A stretch of 64,000 nucleotides of DNA from Pseudarthrobacter sulfonivorans (GCF_024391045.1 NZ_JANFCZ010000012.1:1-64000), one strand, 5' to 3'; positions 17,363-26,355 are shown, numbered from the stretch's first letter. Program-made: numbers and translations. Notes: a model not told the origin generated them from the letters alone.

Positions 17363-19081
17363 ATGAGGAAACTGACCAAGATCGGCGGAGCCGCGGCCAT
17401 AGCCGCAGCCCTGACGCTGACTGCCTGCGGCGGCGGGGGAACACCCGGCGGCCCGGAAACGGCCAAGGGGCAGGGAGCGGGCAGCGATCTGTCCAAGCTC
17501 ATCAGCATCAACGAAAAGCCAGCCGCGGATCTTGAGCAGGGCGGCAAGGTCACCCTGCCGCTGGGCAGCATTGGGCCGGACTTCAACGGCTTCTCCAACA
17601 ACGGCAACAACTCGGACAACTCCGCGTTGATGGCGGCAATCAACCCCGTGGCGGTGACGGGCGGCGGCATCGGCGGCTGCTGGAAGCTGGACTTCCTGGG
17701 CAAGGCCACGCCCAACAAGGACTTCTGTGAGTCCGTGGACAGCAAGATGGTGGACGGCAAGCAGACCATCACCATCAAAGTCAATGACAAGGCCGCCTTT
17801 AATGACGGCACCCCGATTGATGTCAAGGCCTTCCAGAACACCTGGAACATCCTGAAGAGCCCGGATGCCGGCTACGACATCGTCAGCTCCGGCGCCTACG
17901 AATTTGTTGAGTCCGTCGAAGCGGGCAGCAGCCCCAAGGAAGTCATCGTCAAGCTCAAGCAGCCGGTATACCCGCTGGATGCGCTCTTCTTCGGCCTCAT
18001 TCACCCGGCCGTGAACAGCCCGGCGGTCTTCAACGAAGGTTTTGTGGGTGAAATGCATCCGGAGTGGATGGCCGGCCCCTTCAAGGTGGAGCAGTACGAC
18101 ACCGCCGCCAAGACCGTGAGCCTCGTTCCCAACGACAAGTGGTGGGGCACCAAGCCGGTCCTCGACAAAGTGGTGTTCCGCCAGCTCGAGACCAGCGCCC
18201 AGATCGCCGCTTTCAAAAACGGTGAGATCGACGCCATGTCCGCCAACACCATCTCCCTGTACAAGCAGCTGGACGGCACCAAGGACTCAGACGTCCGCCG
18301 CGGCCAGCGGCTCTTCGCCGGCGGCATGAACCTGAACGCGCAGCGGATCACGGATGTGGCCGTCCGCAAGGCGATCTTCGCCGCCGTCGACCGTGAGGCC
18401 CTCCGCAAGGTGCGCTTCAACGGCCTGAACTGGGATGAGCCCAGCTCCGGTTCCATGATGCTGCTGCCCTTCTCCGAGTACTACCAGGACAACTACCCCG
18501 TCAAGGAAACCGGCCCGGACGCCGCCAAGAAGGTCCTCACCGACGCCGGCTACACCGCGAACGCGAGCGGCATCATGGAGAAGGACGGCAAGCCCGCGGC
18601 CTTCAAGATCAGCAACTTCGGCGACGACCTCACCACCCTGGCGTTCGCACAGACCCTCCAGAACCAGCTCAAGGCCGGCGGCATGGACGTGGGAATCGAC
18701 CAGCGCGCCTCCGCTGACTTCGGTAAAGTCCTGGGCTCCCGCGAGTTCGACATGAGCATCTCGGGTTACACCGTTGGTCCGGACGCCACGGACGCCGTCA
18801 AGCAGTACTACGACTCCAAGACCAACGAGAACAAACTCGGGGACGCGGAGCTGGACAAGAAGATCGCCGATCTGGCCTCCATCGAGGACAACGCCGCCCG
18901 CAACAAGGCAGCAATGGACGTCGAGAAGGAGCACATGGCGAAGTACTTCTCCATGGGTGTTGTGATGAACGGCCCGCAGATCTCCTTCGTCCGCACCGGC
19001 CTGGCCAACTACGGCCCGTCCCTGTTCCAGAGCCTGTCCCAGGTTCCGGACTGGAGCACCCTGGGCTGGCAGAAGAAGTAA
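17363..19081 (+). CDS. Oligopeptide-type ABC transporter solute-binding lipoprotein (SBP family 5)
   Basis: 572 residues from the ATG at 17363 (GAAGGG upstream); the open frame extends far upstream inside the ATPase gene but the signal peptide fixes the start. The N-terminus is a lipoprotein signal: KLTKIGGAAAIAAAL then LTAC with lipidated Cys22. The rest is a class-C solute-binding fold with the SBP_bac_5 features FNDGTPIDVKAFQNTW, KWWGTKPVLDKVVFR and ADRE-like VAVRKAIFAAVDREAL. Last gene of the five-component operon. Peptide or related substrate is inferred from family. Confidence 0.88.
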   Translation: MRKLTKIGGAAAIAAALTLTACGGGGTPGGPETAKGQGAGSDLSKLISINEKPAADLEQGGKVTLPLGSIGPDFNGFSNNGNNSDNSALMAAINPVAVTGGGIGGCWKLDFLGKATPNKDFCESVDSKMVDGKQTITIKVNDKAAFNDGTPIDVKAFQNTWNILKSPDAGYDIVSSGAYEFVESVEAGSSPKEVIVKLKQPVYPLDALFFGLIHPAVNSPAVFNEGFVGEMHPEWMAGPFKVEQYDTAAKTVSLVPNDKWWGTKPVLDKVVFRQLETSAQIAAFKNGEIDAMSANTISLYKQLDGTKDSDVRRGQRLFAGGMNLNAQRITDVAVRKAIFAAVDREALRKVRFNGLNWDEPSSGSMMLLPFSEYYQDNYPVKETGPDAAKKVLTDAGYTANASGIMEKDGKPAAFKISNFGDDLTTLAFAQTLQNQLKAGGMDVGIDQRASADFGKVLGSREFDMSISGYTVGPDATDAVKQYYDSKTNENKLGDAELDKKIADLASIEDNAARNKAAMDVEKEHMAKYFSMGVVMNGPQISFVRTGLANYGPSLFQSLSQVPDWSTLGWQKK

Positions 19082-19192
19082 CGCTCTCTCACTTGATGCG
19101 GGATTCTTCCCATCGCTCTCTCACTTCCGGCCCCACCACGCGCTGGAAGTGGGAGAGCGTTTGGTTTTAAGGCACATCAACTGAGAGAGCGT
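19082..19192. repeat. Copies of the GCTCTCTCACTT dispersed repeat after the ABC operon
   Basis: CGCTCTCTCACTT occurs at 19082 and 19114. The second pairs with GGAAGTGGGAGAGCG at 19145-19159 to form a 15-bp stem with one G-T wobble. A further inverted copy, AACTGAGAGAGCGT, ends at 19192. The same sequence recurs at 32.3, 36.3 and 36.9 kb, always outside genes. It probably also terminates the ABC operon. Confidence 0.8.
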
Positions 19193-19211
19193 CCGGGGGT
19201 ACGGTTTTCGT

Positions 19212-20282
19212 ATGACCTCGACTGAACCCCATCGCACCATCCGGACTGCCGTCGTCGGCTACGGCCTCTCGGGGAGCGTCTTCCACGCGCCCATGATCGC
19301 GGCGGATGCGCGCTACTCGCTGAACGTCATTGCAACGTCCGACGCCGGCCGGCAGGCTGCGGCGGTGCAGCGGTACCCGGGCGTCAAAACAGTGCGCGAC
19401 GGCGGTGCCGTCCTGGAGCTCGCTGCCGACCTTGACCTTGTGGTGCTGGGGACGCCGCCCGCCACCCATTTTCCGCTGGCCAAGGCGGCGTTGGAGGCGG
19501 GCCTGGACGTTGTGGTGGACAAGCCGTTCGCCGTCAGCAGCGCCCAGGGCCAGGAACTGGTCGCCCTGGCCGGGGAGCTGGGCCGGGTGCTCACGGTATT
19601 CCACAACCGGCGCTGGGACGGGGACTTCCTGACCGTCCGCAAGCTCCTGGCCGGGGAGGCATTGGGCGAGGTGGCACGTTTCGAGTCCAGTTTTGAGCGC
19701 TGGACACCGGAGATTTCCAAGGCGTGGAAGGCCAGTGCCACGGTTGCCGACGGGGGCGGAGTGCTGTTCGACCTCGGCACGCACCTGATCGATCAGGCCC
19801 TCCAGCTGTTCGGGCCGGCCGCGGTGATCCACGCCGAGCTCCGGATCCGCCGCCCCCAGGAGAAAGCCGACGACGACGCGTTTGTGGTCCTGCGGCACGA
19901 TTCGGGCGTCCTCAGCCACCTGACCATGAACCTGCTCTGTGCCCAGCAGGGCCCGCGTTACCGCGTCCTCGGCTCCACGGGGGCGTTCACCAAGCACGGC
20001 GTGGACCCCCAGGAGCCCTACATCGCTGCCGGCGGCGGCCCGCTGGACGCCGAATACGGTGTGGAGGCGCCCGAGTGGGCAGGATCGCTGGGCCGTGACG
20101 GCCACCTGGACTCCCTGCCCACCGAGCGTGGCGCCTACCCCGAGTTCTACCGGATCCTCGGAGACAAGATCCTCGGCGGCGGCACGTCCTCCGCGCTGCC
20201 CCTCCCGGTGAAGCCGGAAGACGCGGTGGCGGTGTTGGGAATTATCGAGTCAGCCCGCGAGGCGGCATCCACACCCTCTTGA
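19212..20282 (+). CDS. Gfo/Idh/MocA family NAD(P)-dependent oxidoreductase
   Basis: A 356-residue oxidoreductase. Residues 12-35 form the Rossmann start (AVVGYGLSGSVFHAP), followed by TPPATHF and DKP (103-105), the EKP-type catalytic motif. The C-terminal half has GGGVLFDLGTHLIDQ, the typical alpha/beta domain signature with the conserved His. It likely oxidises a sugar, inositol or related polyol; the substrate cannot be told. It stands alone between a repeat cluster and a protease gene. Confidence 0.85.
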   Translation: MTSTEPHRTIRTAVVGYGLSGSVFHAPMIAADARYSLNVIATSDAGRQAAAVQRYPGVKTVRDGGAVLELAADLDLVVLGTPPATHFPLAKAALEAGLDVVVDKPFAVSSAQGQELVALAGELGRVLTVFHNRRWDGDFLTVRKLLAGEALGEVARFESSFERWTPEISKAWKASATVADGGGVLFDLGTHLIDQALQLFGPAAVIHAELRIRRPQEKADDDAFVVLRHDSGVLSHLTMNLLCAQQGPRYRVLGSTGAFTKHGVDPQEPYIAAGGGPLDAEYGVEAPEWAGSLGRDGHLDSLPTERGAYPEFYRILGDKILGGGTSSALPLPVKPEDAVAVLGIIESAREAASTPS

Positions 20283-20287
20283 ATTTG

Positions 20288-20333
20288 TGTGAGGTGAGTC
20301 ACTAGGGTCTGGTGTTGCGGGTGTTACCTCACA
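20288..20333 (+). promoter_or_regulatory. Inverted repeat upstream of the subtilisin gene
   Basis: TGTGAGGT (20288-20295) and ACCTCACA (20326-20333) form an 8-bp perfect stem six bases after the oxidoreductase stop and about 115 bp before the protease start. It may terminate the first gene or form part of the protease leader. Confidence 0.35.
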
Positions 20334-20446
20334 GCTGGGCGGGGTACCCGCAAGGATCCGGGCAACAGCCCTCAGGATCGTGAACCAGGACTCTTGCCAG
20401 TTGAGGCAGCTACCGCATGCGCTGCTGGCAGAAATGGAGCTAGACC

Positions 20447-21982
20447 ATGCAAGGATTCACCAAAATCGTGGCGTCGGCAGGGGCTTTGGCACTCGCCATT
20501 GGCCTGTCCGCAGCCACGGCGCCCGCGGCGGTCTCGGCCGACGGGCAGGCAGCGCAGGCCGCAAACCTGACAACGGCGCAGGGCGGCATGCAGACCTACA
20601 TTGTGCTGTACAAGGGCAACGGGGTGGGAGATAAATCCCTCGCGGCGGTGCAAAATGCCGGCGGCAGCGTCGTCCAGGCCTATCCGCAGATCGGCGTGGC
20701 GATTGTGAAGTCGGACCGTGCCGGCTTTGACGCCGCCCTGCGCGGGGCGGACGCTGCAGTCCAGGGTGCCGCTTCCACCGCCAGCTTTGGCGTGGCACTC
20801 AAGGATCAGAGCACCGGTGTGGCGGAAGCCGCCGTCGATCCCGGCACGCCGGCTCCCGGTAATGACAACCTTTCCGGGCTCCAGTGGGACATGGACCAGA
20901 TCCAGGCGCCGGCCGCCCGTGCCATCAACGGCGGCAGCGCCTCGGTGGTGGTCGGTGATATTGACACGGGTCTGGATTACACCCACCCGGACCTCGCCCC
21001 GAACGTTGACTTCTCCAAGAGCGTCTCCTGCGTGGGCGGCGTGCCGAATACAATCCCCGCAGCATGGATGGATGACAACGGCCACGGAACCCACACGGCA
21101 GGAACCATTGCCGCAGCCAAGAACGGCATCGGGATGGTGGGTGTTGCCCCCAACGTGAAGATTGCCGGAATCAAGGCCGGCAACGCTGACGGTTTCTTCT
21201 TCCCCGAAGCTGTGGTGTGCTCCTTCATATGGGCGGGTACCCAGGGCATCCAGGTGACCAACAACAGCTACTTCGCGGACCCGTGGCTCTTCAACTGCAA
21301 GAACGACCCCGTTCAGCGGGTCATCTGGGAGGCTGAACGCCGTGCGATCAAGTTCGCCCAGCAGCGCGGCACCACGGTGGTGGCGGCCGAGGGCAACGAA
21401 TCCGATGACCTCGCGCATCCCAGCCAGGATGTCACCAGCCCGGATGACAGCACGCCGGTCGCGCGCGAGATCAGCAACGCCTGCGCCGTGGTCCCCACGG
21501 AAGTGCCCGGCGTCATCGGCGTGACGGCGAGCGGCAATAAGGGCTTCAAGTCGTTCTACTCGAGCTACGGTGCGGCAAGTGCGGATGTGATGGCTCCGGG
21601 CGGAGATTCGCGCCAGCTGACCGCAGCCGCTGTTAATGGTCGGGTGCTTTCCACCTACCCGGCGAGCCTCATGAATAACTGCCTCCGGAAGGTCGTTGAC
21701 GGAGCTGCCACGTATTGCTACCTCCAGGGCACCTCGATGGCCTCGCCCCATGTCGCCGGCGTTGCAGCTCTCGTGGCCAGCACCGGCGTGACTAACCCCG
21801 GGGCTGTCGCGGTCCGGATCACCGGTTCGGCGGACGCCACGCCGTGCCCCGCAGACATGTCTTTCTATGCGCCGTTCCCCTCCACCAATAACGGAGCGGC
21901 GCAGTTCTGCAAGGGCGGCGCGGGCTACAACAATTTCAGCGGCCACGGTGCGCTGAACGCCCTCCGGGCGATCGGCGGCTAG
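20447..21982 (+). CDS. Secreted subtilisin-like serine protease (S8 family)
   Basis: A 511-residue precursor. A signal peptide (residues 1 to about 32, ending near AAVSADG) is followed by an inhibitor-I9-like propeptide (about 48-115, TYIVLYKG and VAIVKSD). The catalytic triad is intact: D173 in DIDTG, H213 in NGHGTH, S430 in GTSMASPHVAG; the oxyanion Asn is in VTNNSY. Several Cys residues in the mature part may form disulfides. It is exported and autoprocessed and probably supplies peptides for import. Two large hairpins follow the stop. Confidence 0.92.
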   Translation: MQGFTKIVASAGALALAIGLSAATAPAAVSADGQAAQAANLTTAQGGMQTYIVLYKGNGVGDKSLAAVQNAGGSVVQAYPQIGVAIVKSDRAGFDAALRGADAAVQGAASTASFGVALKDQSTGVAEAAVDPGTPAPGNDNLSGLQWDMDQIQAPAARAINGGSASVVVGDIDTGLDYTHPDLAPNVDFSKSVSCVGGVPNTIPAAWMDDNGHGTHTAGTIAAAKNGIGMVGVAPNVKIAGIKAGNADGFFFPEAVVCSFIWAGTQGIQVTNNSYFADPWLFNCKNDPVQRVIWEAERRAIKFAQQRGTTVVAAEGNESDDLAHPSQDVTSPDDSTPVAREISNACAVVPTEVPGVIGVTASGNKGFKSFYSSYGAASADVMAPGGDSRQLTAAAVNGRVLSTYPASLMNNCLRKVVDGAATYCYLQGTSMASPHVAGVAALVASTGVTNPGAVAVRITGSADATPCPADMSFYAPFPSTNNGAAQFCKGGAGYNNFSGHGALNALRAIGG

Positions 21983-22017
21983 CGAGGCTAGCGAGGCTGT
22001 CTGGAATTAACTAAAGC

Positions 22018-22066
22018 ACGACGACGGGTCCCCGGTTTCGCCCACAAACCGGGGACCCGTCGTCGT
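22018..22066 (+). terminator. 21-bp perfect hairpin after the subtilisin gene
   Basis: Arms 22018-22038 and 22046-22066 are perfectly complementary (ACGACGACGGGTCCCCGG... / its complement) with a 7-nt loop, followed by CGCTTCTTTATT. The bases TAAAGCACGACG at its start also begin the hairpin at 32376. Confidence 0.85.
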
Positions 22067-22080
22067 ACGCTTCTTTATTA

Positions 22081-22142
22081 CATCGATTGCTCCACAACGG
22101 TCCTTTTGGGCCCCCAAAAGGACCGTTACGGAGCAATCGATG
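22081..22142 (-). terminator. 30-bp near-perfect inverted repeat downstream of ald
   Basis: Arms 22081-22110 and 22113-22142 match over 30 bp with only two adjacent mismatches and a 2-bp centre. It lies 10 bp beyond the ald stop codon and is much longer than a normal terminator. It sits back to back with the subtilisin terminator. Confidence 0.75.
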
Positions 22143-22151
22143 GTGTGGTTA

Positions 22152-23270
22152 TTAGGCCGAAACCAGTTCGTGCCAGTCCGCGACGAGGGGCAGGTTGTGG
22201 GCCTCGGAGACGGAGTGGTGTGCCACGTGGCCGCCGGCGATGTTGAGGCCGGCTGCGAGGGCTGGATCGCGGTCGAAGGCGGCCCGGACACCGAGGTTTG
22301 CCAGTGCCACGGCGTACCGGAGGGTGACGTTGGTCAGCGCGTACGTTGAGGTGTTGGGCACGGCACCGGGCATGTTGGCCACGCAGTAGAAGATGGTGTT
22401 GTGCACCTTGTATGTGGGTTCCTGGTGCGTGGTGGGGTGGGTGTCTTCGAAGCAGCCGCCCTGGTCCACGGCGATGTCCACCAGCACGGAGCCGGGCTTC
22501 ATCCGGGAGACAAGCTCGTTGCTGACCAGCTTGGGGGCCTTGGCGCCGGGGATCAGGACGGAACCGATCACCAGGTCCGCGTCCACCACTGACTTTTCGA
22601 CCTCGTACTTGTTCGAGGCCACGGTCTTGAGGCGGCCGGCGTACTGGGCGTCGAGTTCGCGGAGGCGGTTGATGTTGATGTCCAGGATGGTCACATCCGC
22701 GCCCAGGCCCAAGGCCATGGCCGCGGCGTTGGTGCCGGCGACGCCGGCGCCCAGGACAACCACCTTGGCGGGGCGGACACCCGGAACTCCGCCGAGCAGA
22801 ACACCCTTGCCGCCGGCCGGTGACATGAGGGAGGTGGCGCCGACCTGCACGGAGAGCCGTCCTGCCACTTCGGACATGGGGGCCAGCAGCGGCAGCGCGC
22901 GGCCTTCCTGGACGGTCTCGTAGGCGATGGCGGTGACGCCGGAGTTGATGAGCTCCTGGGTGAGCTCGGGCTCGGCGGCGAGGTGCAGGTAGGTGAAGAG
23001 GATCAGGCCCTTGCGGAAGCGGTGGTACTCGGCCTTGATGGGCTCCTTGACCTTCATGACCATGTCGGCGCGGGACCAGACATCGTCGGCGTCGGCCACG
23101 ATCTCTGCCCCGGCGATCGCGTATTCCTCATCGGTGATCCCTGAGCCCAGGCCGGCCCCGCGCTCAACCAGGACAGTATGGCCGTTCGTGCGGAACTCGT
23201 GAACACCTGCGGCCGTGATGGCGACGCGGAATTCGTTGTTTTTGATCTCTTTGGGGACACCGATGATCAT
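22152..23270 (-). CDS. ald: Alanine dehydrogenase
   Basis: 372 residues, the usual length, starting at the ATG 23270 (MIIGVPKEIKNNEFRVA, the canonical N-terminus; the open frame upstream is not coding). It has KVKEP and FTYLHLA (substrate Lys and His), and the NAD-binding VVVLGAGVAGTNAA. It interconverts L-alanine and pyruvate plus ammonia with NAD. It is divergent from an AdeR-like PucR regulator, the arrangement expected for alanine-induced catabolism. Confidence 0.95.
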   Translation of the reverse strand: MIIGVPKEIKNNEFRVAITAAGVHEFRTNGHTVLVERGAGLGSGITDEEYAIAGAEIVADADDVWSRADMVMKVKEPIKAEYHRFRKGLILFTYLHLAAEPELTQELINSGVTAIAYETVQEGRALPLLAPMSEVAGRLSVQVGATSLMSPAGGKGVLLGGVPGVRPAKVVVLGAGVAGTNAAAMALGLGADVTILDININRLRELDAQYAGRLKTVASNKYEVEKSVVDADLVIGSVLIPGAKAPKLVSNELVSRMKPGSVLVDIAVDQGGCFEDTHPTTHQEPTYKVHNTIFYCVANMPGAVPNTSTYALTNVTLRYAVALANLGVRAAFDRDPALAAGLNIAGGHVAHHSVSEAHNLPLVADWHELVSA

Positions 23271-23321
23271 TTTTGGGCTCCATATTCTCGGGCCGGATAG
23301 GCCTGAAATTGCGGGGAAGGT

Positions 23322-23352
23322 TGTGATTCCAGAATAAATCCGGCTGTGATTC
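23322..23352. promoter_or_regulatory. Direct repeats TGTGATTC in the ald/regulator intergenic region
   Basis: TGTGATTC occurs at 23322-23329 and again at 23345-23352, 23 bp apart (about two helical turns), between the divergent starts of ald and the PucR-type gene. This spacing suits tandem binding by a regulator, possibly the adjacent AdeR-like protein. Confidence 0.45.
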
Positions 23353-23505
23353 AGGTGACACCCGTCCCGGCACCCGGGCTCGGCTTCGCCCGCGCCATTC
23401 CGGGATTTTTTGTTTTCACGGGTCGACAAATGTTGAGCCTGAGGGCGTCAGGTGTCGCCTCATGTCCGTTCGCACGGAGAACCTGCGGGGCAGTAGTGTT
23501 AGCCC

Positions 23506-24723
23506 ATGCAGCAGGATGTTGAAGAGCTCGTGGAGCAGGTGGCCCAAAAGCTTGGGCGCGGACTTTCACTGGAGGACCTGGACGGCCTGCTGCTCGCCTA
23601 CAGCTCCAACCAGTCGCATGCGGACCAGGTCCGGGTGAACTTCCTGTTGAGTAAGAGGGTGCCCGCAGACGTCGGCGCCTGGCAGCTGTCCCACGGCATC
23701 GCGACGGCGGTCCGCCCGGTGGTGATCCCGGCCAACGCCGACCTGGGCATGCTGGGCCGGGTGTGTGTTCCGCTGATGGTGCGCGGGTTCCGCGTGGGGT
23801 ACCTCTGGGTGCAGCAGGACTCGGCGGAGGAGAATCCGGCGGTGATCCTCTCCCAGCTGCCCGAGGTCGCCCGGGAGATCGAGCTCCTTTCGGGCCTGCT
23901 GCTGGATTCCAATACGGCAGAGTCCGAATTCCGGCGCAGCCGGGAACGCGAGTTCCTGGCGGCCTGCGCCGGGGAAGCCAACGCGGTGGCCGCCGTGGCA
24001 GGCTGGAAGGAAATCCAGGGCAAGGGCCCCTGGCAGATGGTCACGGTGCTCGACGCCGATGGGTGGGCCGGCGGCCCGGACCCCATTGCCTCCACGCTGA
24101 TCCACCGGGCCGCCGCCCTCCAGGCCACGGTGGGCGTGGACATGGCCCTCTTCAGCGCGGGCACGGAAACCCACTCCGTGGTGCTGTTCACCGAGTCCGT
24201 GGGACGCGCCAACCATGCCCAGGTCCTGGTCCACTATCAGCTCGAACTGGCCAAACGTTCCGGCCGGCCGGTGCACCGGATCATCCTGGGCATCAGCGAG
24301 GGTTTCGCCCGGCCGCGCCAGCTGGCCGAGGCCTACCGGCAGTCCCGGCAGGCGGCACAGGCGGCCGCCGTCGATCCCCAACTCGGCGAACTCGTGGACT
24401 GCCGGGCCACGGGCGTTTACCAGTTGCTGGCCTCAGCCAGCGGCGGAGCGGGCGCGTGGACGGACACCGGATCGGTCTACGTCCGCATGCTGGAGGACCA
24501 CGACAGGAACAACGAACTCCTGCCCGTCCTGGAACTGATCTACGACAACGACGGTTCCATCCAGGATGTGGCCACAAAACTCCACCTCCACCGCAGCAGT
24601 GTCTACAACCGGCTGGGCCGCATCCGTCAGCTTCTCGGCGTCGACCCCCTCAAGGGCATGCCCCGGCTGGAACTCCACGCCGCGCTGAAGATGCGCCGGT
24701 GGGCGGCGCGGCCGCGGATCTAG
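23506..24723 (+). CDS. PucR/CdaR-family regulator, AdeR-like
   Basis: A 405-residue regulator. Residues about 1-130 form an N-terminal sensory domain, about 150-300 a GGDEF-like/PucR central domain, and the C-terminus holds the PucR HTH (DVATKLHLHRSSVYNRLGRIRQLLG). In Bacillus subtilis a PucR-family protein, AdeR, activates ald; the divergent position next to ald suggests the same role here (inference). Its stop overlaps the convergent HTH gene by four bases. Confidence 0.8.
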   Translation: MQQDVEELVEQVAQKLGRGLSLEDLDGLLLAYSSNQSHADQVRVNFLLSKRVPADVGAWQLSHGIATAVRPVVIPANADLGMLGRVCVPLMVRGFRVGYLWVQQDSAEENPAVILSQLPEVAREIELLSGLLLDSNTAESEFRRSREREFLAACAGEANAVAAVAGWKEIQGKGPWQMVTVLDADGWAGGPDPIASTLIHRAAALQATVGVDMALFSAGTETHSVVLFTESVGRANHAQVLVHYQLELAKRSGRPVHRIILGISEGFARPRQLAEAYRQSRQAAQAAAVDPQLGELVDCRATGVYQLLASASGGAGAWTDTGSVYVRMLEDHDRNNELLPVLELIYDNDGSIQDVATKLHLHRSSVYNRLGRIRQLLGVDPLKGMPRLELHAALKMRRWAARPRI

Positions 24724-25118
24724 CTGGTTTCCGCGGCCGGCTTGACCTGCTCGTTCTTCTTTTGCTGCTCGAGCCAGGCCATGATGGCGGCCAGCCGGAT
24801 CCGGCGGTGCGTGCCGCGGTATTCCACCGGAATCTCGCCGCGGTCGGTCATGTTGCGCAAATACGTGTGCGAAATTCCGGCGAGTTCGGCGGCCTGGGAG
24901 GTGGTGAGCATTTCCTCCACGCTGCTGACGGTCACCGCTTCGCCGCGGCCGAACCGGCTGAGGAGATCGACGACGGCGTCCCTCGCCTCGGGTGTCAGGC
25001 GGTGGACCGTGCCGTCGACGAAGACCGTGATGTCGTGGCCCCCATCGAGGGCCTGCCGCAGTTTGCCTGCGTCCTCCGCCGGCAGGCCGGCCGTCATCCG
25101 GGGAGCTATCAGTACCAT
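24720..25118 (-). CDS. Excisionase-type HTH protein, antitoxin-like, without visible toxin
   Basis: A 132-residue protein. The N-terminal half (ITVFVDGTVHRLTPEARDAV) resembles antitoxin-type dimerisation segments. The C-terminal half is a MerR/excisionase winged HTH: MLTTSQAAELAGISHTYLRNMTDRGEIP then YRGTHRRI. Such proteins often pair with a downstream PIN-domain toxin, but here the downstream side is the convergent pucR-like gene, so it seems an orphan. It is not evidence of a phage. Confidence 0.7.
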   Translation of the reverse strand: MVLIAPRMTAGLPAEDAGKLRQALDGGHDITVFVDGTVHRLTPEARDAVVDLLSRFGRGEAVTVSSVEEMLTTSQAAELAGISHTYLRNMTDRGEIPVEYRGTHRRIRLAAIMAWLEQQKKNEQVKPAAETS

Positions 25119-25166
25119 GCCAGAAGCCTAACCTGCACGGGTGTGGGACGGCTGTATGCTCGCTGG

Positions 25167-26012
25167 GTGAAACTCAGCGATGGCCGGGATATTAAAGCCG
25201 GGGGCCTGATCGGCCGGATTTACGCCTCCGTAGCGCCAGCGGCCGGCGCTGCCCCAGCACCCGACCCCAGGGCCCAGGCCGCCGCCGGAGTTGCGGCACC
25301 GGAAGCCGGAGTCCCGGCCCCGCGCCGGACCTTTGTCCTGCTGCATGGCATCGGAGTCTCCCACCGCTACCTGGCCAGGCTGCACCGCGAGCTGGCCGCG
25401 GACTCTGACGTCTACTCCTTCGACCTGCCCGGGTTTGGGGACGCGCCCAGGCCCCGGCGTCAGGTTCCGGTGGGTGAGTATGCGGCCTTTGTCAGCGCCG
25501 CATTGGCCGAGGCGGGGGTGAGGTCCTGCGTGGTGGTGGGGCATTCGATGGGCACCCAGCATGCGGTTGAACTCGCACTGCAGGAACCGGACGTCGTGGA
25601 CGGGGTGGTGTTGATGGGCCCGGTGGTGGACCCCCGGCGCCGGTCTGTTGCGCGGCAGGCGCTGGCCCTGACCCGTGACGCCATGTTCAGCGAGAGCCTG
25701 TCCGCGAATGCCGTGGTCTTCTCGGACTACTTCCGGGCAGGCCCGCGCTGGTACTTCACCGAACTGCCCGTGATGATGGAATACCCCGTGGAGGCCCGGG
25801 TTCCGGGAGTCAGCCAGCCGGTTCTTGTCCTGCGTGGCAGCAAGGATCCTGTCGCGGGCCGCAAGTGGTGCCAGCGCCTCGCTGCTTTGGCGCCCCAAGG
25901 CAGCCTCACTGAAATTGCGGGCCACGGCCACGTCTTCCAGCACACCGCCACGGGACCGGCGGCTGCTGCGATCACCGGCTGGGCCCGCAGCGTGGAACGC
26001 CCCGGAACCTAG
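25167..26012 (+). CDS. Alpha/beta-hydrolase
   Basis: About 281 residues from GTG 25167; GTG 25143 is an alternative and the frame is open much further upstream inside other genes. LLHGIGVSH carries the oxyanion HG, GHSMG the nucleophile serine, and GHGHVFQH the catalytic histidine; DPVAGRK contributes the likely Asp. It has no signal peptide; an Ala/Pro-rich stretch of about 30 residues precedes the hydrolase domain. Divergent from the HTH gene, convergent with ptsH (3 bp gap). Substrate unknown. Confidence 0.75.
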   Translation: MKLSDGRDIKAGGLIGRIYASVAPAAGAAPAPDPRAQAAAGVAAPEAGVPAPRRTFVLLHGIGVSHRYLARLHRELAADSDVYSFDLPGFGDAPRPRRQVPVGEYAAFVSAALAEAGVRSCVVVGHSMGTQHAVELALQEPDVVDGVVLMGPVVDPRRRSVARQALALTRDAMFSESLSANAVVFSDYFRAGPRWYFTELPVMMEYPVEARVPGVSQPVLVLRGSKDPVAGRKWCQRLAALAPQGSLTEIAGHGHVFQHTATGPAAAAITGWARSVERPGT

Positions 26013-26015
26013 GGG

Positions 26016-26294
26016 CTATTCGGCGTCGAGGTCCGTTTCCAGGAGCTTGACCAGCGAATCCAGCGCCGCGTCGGCGCCGTCACCCTCTGCCCGGAGCACC
26101 ACCACGTCCCCCTTCGCCGCGCCCAGCGTCATCAGGGACAGGATGCTGGAGGCGTCCAGCGCCTCATCCTCCGGCTCGCCCTGCATGGCGATGGTGACCT
26201 CCACGCCCACGTCCCCGGCGGCCTCAGCGAAGAGTGCGGCGGGGCGGGCATGCAGGCCGGAGCGGCTGGCGATGGTGGCAATGCGTTCGGGCAT
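26016..26294 (-). CDS. ptsH: Phosphocarrier protein HPr
   Basis: A 92-residue HPr starting at ATG 26294 with AGGAGG upstream. GLHARPA near residue 15 contains the phosphorylated His, and SSILSLMTLGAAKGD carries the Ser-46-type region, though the usual HPr-kinase context is not expected in actinobacteria. It passes phosphate from enzyme I to sugar-specific EII proteins. It lies 61 bp after ptsI in the same orientation. Confidence 0.93.
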   Translation of the reverse strand: MPERIATIASRSGLHARPAALFAEAAGDVGVEVTIAMQGEPEDEALDASSILSLMTLGAAKGDVVVLRAEGDGADAALDSLVKLLETDLDAE

Positions 26295-26355
26295 GGGTTC
26301 CTCCTGGTTGGTGCTGTGGCGGTGGCTGGGCAACGGTGTGCTGCCGGGGCGCTGT

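Noticed and set aside
20283-20446. ydaO (c-di-AMP) riboswitch before the subtilisin gene
   Set aside because: Cell-wall hydrolase genes often carry it, but the conserved blocks cannot be found here.
23763-25166. Long upstream extension of the alpha/beta-hydrolase frame
   Set aside because: It runs through the PucR and HTH genes and reads as Arg/Pro/Gly-rich shadow sequence.
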